NCBI GenBank assembly: GCA_029532625.1
Contig: JARFXM010000011.1
Location: forward strand, 930,001-994,000
Length of the DNA stretch: 64,000 nucleotides
Origin: Lomentospora prolificans
Taxonomy: Eukaryota > Ascomycota > Sordariomycetes > Microascales > Microascaceae
Direction of reading: 5' to 3'
The notes below the pieces were generated by a model. It did no database searches, was not told the DNA's origin, and was given only the letters and a program-made list of their open reading frames with translations. Position numbers and translations under genes: made by a program. This document shows, piece after piece, positions 56,610 to 64,000 of the stretch; positions within the stretch are counted from its first letter, which is position 1; every line of letters starts with the position of its first letter.

Positions 56610-58829
56610 TTAACACACTGGGCCACCACACATGGCATTGCACCAATCGGGACAATCGATAAACCCGCAGCAGTTCGCCGCGCAGTTTAGGCTTCCGATA
56701 TCGACGCCCTCGCAAGCCGGGAACGGGTTCTCCGGCACGGGCTCGGGCTGCGGTTCAGGCTGAGGTGGTTGAGGTTCGGGTTGGGGTTCAGGCTGGGGCT
56801 CAGGCTCGGGCTTGGGCGGGTTATAATAGGGGTTGTTGACGTCGCCAATGTCCTCCGGGGCCAGCGGGAACGCGCATTGGTCGCGGATCCTCGTCGTCCC
56901 GTCGACTTCGTACAGGCAGTTATCTTCGCCCCAGACGATTTCGAGCCAGTCGTGGGGCCAGGTGGCGTTCATCTGGCAGCCGGGGACAGTGGTGGGGGAC
57001 GTGTGGTCGTCGGGGAAACAGGCGAAGACGACGGCCCAGTTGTCTGCCGTGCCCTTGTCGGGGAAGTCTAGAAGGTGGGGCCGTTAGAAGAAAAGAGATA
57101 GGCAAGAGTTTAGAGGAAATATGGACAATACTAGGAAAAAGAAAACGTGAAAATCTAAGTTTGGGGTGACGACGGGACTCACTTTGCTTTCTACCAGCAC
57201 ACAGAGGTTCAAGAACATTCTGGATTAGGACACAACCTTTGGCCACGGCCTAAGGAAAGTTAGCGGTTGACCGAGGAGTTTTGACATGGAGCTCTGGGCA
57301 AGAAGGGAAGACCAACCATGTTTGTTCCTGCGGCATTGGGTTCGCCGGGATCAGGGCTGGGCTCCGATTCGACATCGCCACGTACAATGGCGTCAAGGAA
57401 CTGCTGCTGCTCGTCGAGCTCGGCACCGGTGAAGCCGTGGTTGGGATTACTTTCATCAACGAGCTGAGTGCATTTACAGTCCTTGTTTTCGCCGCTCTCG
57501 GCTTCCTGTATCGGGTTGTTAGATGGGCTGACTTGGAGACGACGGCTCGAAGGGGATGGAATCAACGTACCCCCTTGCATTTACTCATGGTGAGAGAGTC
57601 CTGGGCGCCGCCACAGGCGGAGTCGCCGCATTGGAGAGTATCTTTGCCAGTTGGGCAGTTGTCTTTCACTTTGCATTGGCAGCCTTCGTGAGTTCCCTAA
57701 TATGTCGCGAAGAAGTAAGTGATCTGCATGTACGCGGGCACACGCACACACGCCTAAGCGGAGAGTCTAGTTCAAATTCACTTACAACCGTGCATGTGCG
57801 CTCGTCTTTGTTGCCCTGACAGTCTTCATCGGAGCAAGTCGGCTCATCTTCGCCGCCGGGACAATCATCTAGACAAGGGCAGCCAGCGGTATCGCCAGAC
57901 TGACACCAGTTATCCTTGCCATCACATTCAGAGCACTTTTTCACTGGCTTGTTTTCGCAAGGCCTCTTTGGTTTGGGTGTTCCTGGAGGTGGGATTGGCG
58001 GGAAGAAGGGAGGAGGGATCGGGAATGGAATGATGGGAGGAGGGACATTTCCGCTTTTTTCCGAAATGGTCAGCGGCAAACGGAAGCAGGTTTTTTGCAA
58101 AGGGGGCTTACCTGTCGTCGTTCTTGCAGAGACACCCCCGATATTGTGTTCCGCGATACTGCTCAATACCCTTGCAGGTACCATCGCCAACATCTCCACC
58201 GCATGCGTCACAATCGAACTTTGCTTCCTTGGGGCAGCAGGAACAGTGCCGGTACAAGCCACCGATACCAAGCATCGTCTTCTTGCTACAGATACCCTCA
58301 TCAAAGGTGGCCCCGCCGCAGCCATCCGACTCACATATCTGCGTCGGCCGCTCAAAATCTTCAGGGCACACTTTATGATCGTCTCCGGGCGGCAGACCAT
58401 CGCCGCCGTTACTGCAGGGGCAGCCCTGGTAGCCGACGTTGTCGCGACCTATGCCGTTGCAAACGCCGCCGCCGGCGTCACCACCACAGTATTCGCAGTT
58501 AACGGTCTCGGGCTCACAGCAGCCGCAAATCGGGAAGCCTGTCGTAGGGTCTCAGTTCATGCATGCCACCTTCCAGCGTGAAGCAACTTTAGGAGAGTAA
58601 AATTAAAGAAAGTCGATTGGGATGAAGGTTTATTATTACCGTCTTGAGTCTGGATGTGGCAGATACCAGCGGCGGGAATGTCAACGCAAGTTCGCTCGTC
58701 GGAACAGCTGGGCGGTGCAAGACCTGCGTTTTGGGGACATGGGCCATTGATGGGAGGGAATGTGATAACAACTTGTTGCTGGGCGCTTACCGCCGTGACG
58801 GCAAGGAGGATCCGAAAGAAGGTATGCAT
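56610..58829 (-). CDS. Secreted modular cysteine-rich protein, 574 aa
   Basis: Seven exons: 58829..58640, 58538..58112, 58053..57786, 57696..57571, 57505..57317, 57249..57183, 57067..56610; total 1725 nt, in frame. Signal peptide MHTFFRILLAVTAVSAQ. About six repeats of roughly 35-45 residues with the pattern C-x-G-G/N...C...Y-x-G-C-x-C follow: CGGDAGGGVCNG...GCPC, CGGATFDEGICSK...CSCC, CGGDVGDGTCKG...GCLC, CDGKDNWCQSG...GCPC, CQGNKDERTC...GCQC, CGGAQ...CKG...CKC. Between repeats 3 and 4 is a Pro-rich linker (PIIPFPIPPPFFPPIPPP). A globular part with FPDKGTADNWAVVFACF follows, then Pro-Glu-Pro-Gln repeats and a terminal knot-like segment (NCAANCCGFIDCPDWCNAMC). No family recognised; extracellular, perhaps cell-wall or host-interface. 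Intron 5 uses a GTTGGT donor, the least certain junction. Confidence 0.8.
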
Positions 58830-59648
58830 ATTTGGGCTCTTTTGAGGAGTCTAGTTGCGCAATGGCACGAGATTTAGGGAGGAAGAACGATGAGCGATAA
58901 CTTCTAACAGGCTGCCATGTAAGAGATACGTTGAACTACTAATAGTTCTTTCACTGAATGCCGCCGTCTAAGAAGACATAAGAGTTGGCAACCAAATTCC
59001 GCGGCTGCTTGTCGCGGTTGGTTGTCTCGTAATCGCTTCAAGGTTATTAATACCCTTTTAGAAGCTCACCTGCTGGCGGTACAGCCACGCTGATGAAACC
59101 AGGGCGTGGCGATTCCCACATGTGGCTCGCTGTTTTGGGGGCCGGCTGGTCGCTGACTGCAGCTCGATTGGGATATTTTGAGTGTCGGAAGCGATCGGGT
59201 CCGGGTTTGGCGCCTCCTTGGGAAAAAGGAACCCCAAATCTAGGGCTGTACATGAGGGCTCCTGTCGTTTATTTTGACCACAATGAAAAGGCTCGCCCCC
59301 TATTAAATCCGGTCCCAGTAAGCGCCGACTCCCACGCTAAAGAGGCGGTCTCACTCAGCTGATAGCTCGTGATGGAGTCGAGTTGATGCCTTTTAGCCGC
59401 CCCTTGCAGTTGAAACTGACGAGAAGGACCGAGAAAGATGATGCCTCATAAGCGGCTGAACGTTTGGGGGGTGGCTGTTGCGGGAGACGTTAAAACAACG
59501 TCAGCTAAGGGCCTGCACCTTGAGGCGAGATATTGATATATATGGTTGAAGTTGCTCTGTATTGTCTGTAAGACTTGTTTCCTCAGCTTCATGGCATGGA
59601 TTTACTGCCTCATCGTCTCCTCCAATGTCCATTACACTACCACTCACT
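58830..59648. other. Divergent promoter region, Cys-rich gene and metallopeptidase
   Basis: TATATAT at 59537-59543 lies 105 bp upstream of the metallopeptidase start. Short frames only. Confidence 0.5.
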
Positions 59649-60811
59649 ATGCATGGTCTTCATCTCTTATCTGTTGCATTCTTGCTCCTGCACACAGCGT
59701 TCGCGCAGAGAAGCTACGCCATTCACAGTTCATGTAAACTCCTTGCCGGCGTTGAGGCGGCTATCAAAGAAGGGATTGACGGCTTGCCTACCCAGGTAGC
59801 CGCCCTAAATGGCAATGACGCCTTCGAGACCGTGCTCAACCTCATATACCCAAACATGAACGCGGGCCAAAGGGCGCAATTCTTCGGTATGCTCCTCTCC
59901 TGGTTGGTTATTAGCTCAGGACAAGCCTGCTAGCCCACCAGCCCGTCAGCTTCTTCACAATTAACAACCCATGGTCTGCAGGCGACATCTCGAGGGTTGG
60001 CGGAGTCAGTCCGACAAATCCAGGCGGCCTCGTTGAGAACCTCATTACGGCCAGTGCTAACATCGTCTTCTATTGCGACGATGATCGTCGTTGGCGACAC
60101 CCAACCGAGGAAGAATATATTAACCCTGACGCCTGGTACGACGAAGATAATGACATGATCTTTGACCTTCGACAGGGTGGCGTGCGACAGAACCCCGGCT
60201 GTCGCGATGGCTCTCCAACTCTGGCACAGACCTATCGTAATATAATCCAGCGGGACTTCCTCGGGCCTCCTCCGCCGGACAAGGTCACCATCACGCTTTG
60301 TAAGAGCCTATATGACGGTAAGAAGTACAAGTCATTTGGAGCCATCGACCCCAACAAGGATCTGTCAGCAAAACCTCTACTGTCGGCCAAGCCTACCATT
60401 GACAAGTACAAGACGTTATCCGCAACGGTTACCCATGAGGTGAGTCGCGCACGGTTTTCTTGGCCATCAAGGGTACGCCCCTTGCTAATCTAGCTAACCA
60501 ACAGCTCACACACGCCATCATCCCCATCGAAGACAAGCGTAAGTACCAAAGCCTCAGGCGCCCTTGGGTTCCTATCATTGTGTTATGGCGTCCGGCCGGA
60601 TGTGAACGCTGACATGTTGTACCAATACCTAGATGAGGATGTTGACGGCGATAACTCGTATAAATGGAAGAACGTGGTTCGGCTTGGCGCCGCTGATGTT
60701 GGCGCCGCGCTGAAGAACGCGGATAACTTGGCTTATGCGGGTGTGGCGGCCATGCTGGTCTCACGGGGGTATACTGTTAACGGGGCGGACGGAGTTGTTG
60801 TAAAGATTTAG
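59649..60811 (+). CDS. Secreted HExxH metallopeptidase, aspzincin (M35-like)
   Basis: Exons 59649..59886, 59982..60439, 60505..60538, 60633..60811; 302 aa. Start MHGLHLLSVAFLLLHTAFAQ gives a good signal peptide; an upstream in-frame Met does not. The zinc motif HELTH (231-235) is assembled across the second intron. The tail after it, NADNLAYAG, is the NADxYA-type signature of aspzincin/deuterolysin-like peptidases, where an Asp supplies the third zinc ligand. The middle part has FYCDDDRRW and ITLCKSL, typical of fungal M35-related proteins. The usual GTxDxxYG motif is not clear, so the third ligand is uncertain and activity is inferred. It diverges from the secreted Cys-rich gene, so both may belong to one secretion programme. 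Confidence 0.82.
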
Positions 60812-60943
60812 CTTGGGTCTCAGACAGGTCGAGTTTTGTTTGAAGCGTGTCTGGATAGAGTTGGGCTTGATTATTGTTAGTTCACAGTCAACCCGCTAGT
60901 GGTTATATAGCACGCCATTAGCTTCTTATCTGGCTCCCAGGAG

Positions 60944-62277
60944 CTAGTTGTGATGCGAACCTTGGTGCAAACCATGAACTATCGGCTCTGCACATGAGTA
61001 ATGTGGTAAAAGGTAAAGAGAAAAAGAAAAAGAAAAACGAGGAGAAAAAGTAAGTCCATCGTTATCGACCGCTGCCAACCTGTCGGCGGTGGCTTCAGCG
61101 ATAAGTATGTCACAGTGAACTGTCCGTCTTTTCGGGGTAGCGTAGTGCAAGGGAATGCAGCCATAGTGATCCTGTCGAGAGATGTCACCCCCAAACTCTA
61201 TAAATGGCCAGAGTTTGGAGGAATTGAAAACTTGAGCGCAGTAATAATGCCCCAAATGCTGACCGTTGTCGCTACTGTTAAGTTGCCGCAGCGGGGTTGG
61301 AGCGAAATATACTGTTGAAAGGTTATAAGCATCTTTAAGACCTAATGGATAGCGAATATTCCCCTATCCCATTTTTGGTCTGAAATATACGCTCCATCTG
61401 CTCGAGCGTAGTTTTAGATCCCAAGATAGGCCCAATTCGGTCTTGGTCAATCAGGGCTAACCGCTCGCGGATAATAATATTCTTAACCCTACGGAGCGCA
61501 TTCGAGGATCAGCGCGCTGAGCCTATCGCAGATGCGTGACGACACGTTCAGTGGCGAGTCTACAAAGTCATGGCCAAGAAGAACCCAAATGGATGACCAC
61601 ATCTTGACCTGGGCTTCTCCCATGAAAGTAGTAAATGGAGTGTCCAAAGGCGTGTAAGAACAGGTCTGATATGGGCCGGCTCTAGTGTCGAGAAGAAACT
61701 CCAGCAGATCGCCACTGTATTGAAGAACAGTTGCCAACAGACGAGACATTCCGCCCGGTGCGTTCCCATTCACATCCGCGCCAGCGTAAGGAAATTCTTG
61801 GCATCCTGTATACCGAAAAGGCATGCGAGTGCGAGGTCCGTCTGCGGCAGAGCTAGCCACAGTAAAACTAGCACGGTTGAGCCTGGCGCTTCCCAGACTG
61901 CTAGCCCTAGGAATTCATGGTCCACATGCTTGACCACCTCTAGGAATAGGGCCGACAGAACCAGGGATGTGATAACAGGATCCTGCAGGTCTTCCCGATA
62001 AACATACCGCCTAAGCAGCGGCAAAATCGTGGCTCTTGATGCTTTTTTTGTAACAATATAGGCTGAAACACAGAAGTCCTAGACGGTGTGTCGTAACTTT
62101 TTCGAGTAGCGGATATGGCGTCGTCTGAACCAGAAAAGTGATTGATTCAGGGAAATTGAAATATTTGTCAAAGGATGATCTGGCCCATGACTGAACTTGC
62201 TGGAACAGATCATTCTGTGTGACTGGTGTTAATACCCAGACCGCGCTACATCGCCCCAAATCGTTGAATGCATTCAC
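60944..62277 (-). pseudogene. Ankyrin-type gene relic with frameshifts
   Basis: Three consecutive minus-strand blocks read as one protein in changing frames. Block 1 (62277 to about 62025): LFQQVQSWARSSFDKYFNFP to KSHDFAAA, then a stop. Block 2 (about 62020-61790): LRRYVYREDLQDPVITSLVL to AKNFLTL. Block 3 (about 61790-61489): GADVNGNAPGGMSRLLATVL to ILECA. The two shifts are opposite in sign, so block 3 returns to the frame of block 1. Further down, 61255-60944 holds an ankyrin-like stretch (DISRQDHYGCIPLHYATP). GADVN and PLHYA are ankyrin hallmarks. It looks like the C-terminal ankyrin part of a larger fungal protein; no intact start was found. Confidence 0.5.
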
Positions 62278-62640
62278 TCAAGACCATTTTGGGTGACGAC
62301 GGGCTTCCATATAAGACCGCCGCAAAAGACATAACGTGGAGAAAGGGATGGCGAGACGGGGATCCATGCTCCCTGCTTTCTTCCAGCAACCACTTATATA
62401 TATGCATATTCGTGACACCTTACAATCTTTCGAGCGGGCCTCCAACCGAACGATGGTACTTTAGGCATCAGTTCGGCATGGTCTCCGTCACAATGAGAGC
62501 TTGTTAATGCAGTGGCTGGTTGTGAATGCGACAACACAGCCTCGGCCGCATTTTCAGAGCCACGCTTCACTGGGGTGCTGGTCTTAATGGCGGCGCAGGC
62601 AGCATCCACACAGGGTATCACTCCTACTGAGCCTCTCAAG
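62278..62640. other. Intergenic, TATATATA near 62393-62401
   Basis: A TATA-like stretch about 240 bp upstream of a small plus-strand ORF at 62641. Nothing else seen. Confidence 0.4.
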
Positions 62641-62850
62641 ATGCATATACCCTTTTGCTTCTTCATTTCATGCCTCTTTACGCTCGCCCGCGCCGGTTTT
62701 GACGGCATGGGCGCCCCGAAACAGGAACCAGTACGTGCCTACGTTTGCCACAGCCCCATGTCTTTCATCGACGCTTCTGTACACCCCGCCTATGACAATT
62801 ACATTGGGACTGGTGGTTGGCACTGCCCCTCTGTTTGGCGTCAGCGATAA
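62641..62850 (+). CDS. Possible small secreted protein, 69 aa
   Basis: ATG at 62641 gives MHIPFCFFISCLFTLARA, a convincing signal peptide. A mature peptide of about 51 residues follows with two cysteines (AYVCHSP and GGWHCPS) that could form one disulfide, ending WRQR. The frame is also open upstream of this Met. Not recognised; the short length and lack of an intron make it uncertain. Confidence 0.35.
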   Translation: MHIPFCFFISCLFTLARAGFDGMGAPKQEPVRAYVCHSPMSFIDASVHPAYDNYIGTGGWHCPSVWRQR

Positions 62851-62878
62851 TAGTGTCAGACCCAGCGAGTCGTGACCG

Positions 62879-63136
62879 TCAATCGACTCGAATTCTCTTG
62901 ATAGGCTTTTCCTTAAGATCCTTGAGCCTCCTGAGCCCATCCTCCATCATCTTCTGGGCCATTTTCACTGCTTCTTGTAGTGCACGGTACAGGCGAGCCT
63001 TTTTTGACTTTTGTGATTTCGAAGAGATACCAACATCTAGCCCACTCATGTGGCCCAGAACATACCCTGCCGTAAAGCGCGGGTCCACAGCAGCCACCAT
63101 CTTGGCTACCTTTATGGTATTTAGCTCGAGGATCAT
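62879..63136 (-). CDS. Hypothetical ORF or gene remnant, 85 codons
   Basis: MILELNTIKVAKMVAAVDPR, then a basic helical tail (RLYRALQEAVKMAQKMMEDG, RRLKDLKEKP) to a stop at 62879. It reads like the C-terminal part of a protein. Upstream frames continue with similar basic character but out of register, and I found no convincing splice. No domain recognised. Confidence 0.25.
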   Translation of the reverse strand: MILELNTIKVAKMVAAVDPRFTAGYVLGHMSGLDVGISSKSQKSKKARLYRALQEAVKMAQKMMEDGLRRLKDLKEKPIKRIRVD

Positions 63137-63523
63137 TAGTCCTCTTCCCAGGCTTCATACGGGCGCTTCTCGCTTGAACTAGTTCTTCCTGCTCCCTAGT
63201 AGATCTAAGCGCTCTCTTCAGTATCCGCTTTAGGAGTTTTTCCTGCGTATGTTGTATCGAACGATCCCCTGCATATGAAGACACTACTTAGCTTCATCTC
63301 TTCTAGAGCTGAACTTGGGTTCACGGAGACTTCTTCCACATACTGAGGGTATTGTTGTTGATGATTTTATCGTGGTAATATAATAGCTCAACCACTACCA
63401 CTCAGTACCCATGGTCGCCGAGTGTGGCGGCATCTTCATTAATATTTATTGACATGTAAGTGCAAATCATCTCTAGAGTATTTACCCACCTTCTATCCAG
63501 GGCCTCTATTATCTCTCTACCTC
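63137..63523. other. Intergenic, nothing certain
   Basis: Out-of-register basic frames upstream of the hypothetical ORF and the 3' flank of the transcription-factor gene. Confidence 0.4.
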
Positions 63524-64000
63524 CTACGGCTCATCTGCCTCAAACGCAGGCGGCGTCGAAAAATACTCCTCCATCGGAAAATCAAACTGCGAAGGCAAGG
63601 CCACATCCCAGGTCATATACTGCCCAATCTCCTCCGCCATGCTCAAATACTGCTTTTGATCCATCTGCGGCGAAACCGCCTCCGCCAAGCCCTGCGCACC
63701 ACCGGCTCCTCCCCCTCCCACGACCGCCGGCTCGCTCGACACAAACTGCTCCAGGCTCGCCATAAACTGTGACCCGGGCTCCATGGAGCGGTCGGGGAGC
63801 CGCGAGCGTTCGGAGTGGTGCGGTGAGGGCGGCGCGGAAGGGTACAGCGTCCAGGGGGTGCGTGATTTGGCCTTGCCGTCTTCGTCTGCGGCGACTTCGC
63901 GGCGGGCGAGGCGGAAGGTGGCGATTTGGTTGAGGTAGGCGGTTTCGACGGGGCCGACGACTTCGGAGGAGGTGAGGGCGTCGGTGGTGTGGGAGGAGGG
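63524..64000 (-). CDS. C-terminus of a probable fungal transcription factor (partial)
   Basis: Open from the right edge to a stop at 63524 (158 residues visible, no intron seen). The sequence VGPVETAYLNQIATFRLARR and the low-complexity, acidic and Gly/Pro-rich tail (SPQMDQKQYLSMAEEIGQYM, then WDVALPSQFDFPMEEYF) look like the C-terminal activation region of Zn2Cys6 regulators. The DNA-binding domain lies outside the window, so the class is an inference. Confidence 0.6.
   Translation of the reverse strand, partial: PSSHTTDALTSSEVVGPVETAYLNQIATFRLARREVAADEDGKAKSRTPWTLYPSAPPSPHHSERSRLPDRSMEPGSQFMASLEQFVSSEPAVVGGGGAGGAQGLAEAVSPQMDQKQYLSMAEEIGQYMTWDVALPSQFDFPMEEYFSTPPAFEADEP

Overview
This window is nuclear DNA of a filamentous ascomycete (Pezizomycotina; I cannot place it further). 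Genes carry short GT-AG introns of about 50-120 bp with CTAAC/CTGAC-type branch points. The gene families are typically fungal: a self-sufficient CYP505 P450, DUF7136, DUF1275, a Zn2Cys6-type regulator C-terminus and many small secreted Cys-rich proteins. There is one nuclear tRNA-Ala. A TpA-rich stretch and a solo LTR suggest transposon insertion and perhaps RIP. I rebuilt every multi-exon model by hand from splice sites and frame continuity.

Left part (1-13 kb): a BTB/POZ gene running off the left edge; a 10-cysteine secreted protein; a Pro1 tautomerase; a six-exon secreted S33 peptidase; and a second BTB-type gene (11.7-12.8 kb) broken by one in-frame TAG at a conserved Trp, with a decayed BTB fragment just downstream.

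Middle (15-39 kb): a single-pass membrane protein with an extracellular Cys-containing domain; a GPI-anchored DUF7136 protein; a hexose-type MFS transporter and a GH127 beta-L-arabinofuranosidase on the same strand (a possible arabinose uptake pair); tRNA-Ala(AGC); a solo LTR between two octanucleotide arrays; a maltose-type O-acetyltransferase; a fucose-permease-like MFS transporter; two neighbouring paralogous secreted proteins that each hold two copies of an unrecognised module; and a DUF1275 membrane protein.

Right part (40-64 kb): a CYP505 gene with a single-base frameshift in a C6 run; a short-chain dehydrogenase; a DgoD-type galactonate dehydratase; a Mn/Fe superoxide dismutase without a targeting presequence; a small unknown gene; the purine-biosynthesis enzyme FGAM synthase (ADE6 type, 7 exons); a 574-aa secreted protein built from repeated Cys modules; an HExxH metallopeptidase; a frameshifted ankyrin-type relic; and the C-terminus of a probable transcription factor leaving the right edge.

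No CRISPR array, rRNA gene, replication origin or biosynthetic-cluster core enzyme was seen. The best candidates for something undescribed are the two-module secreted paralogs (33.4-37.5 kb) and the six-module Cys-rich protein (56.6-58.8 kb).
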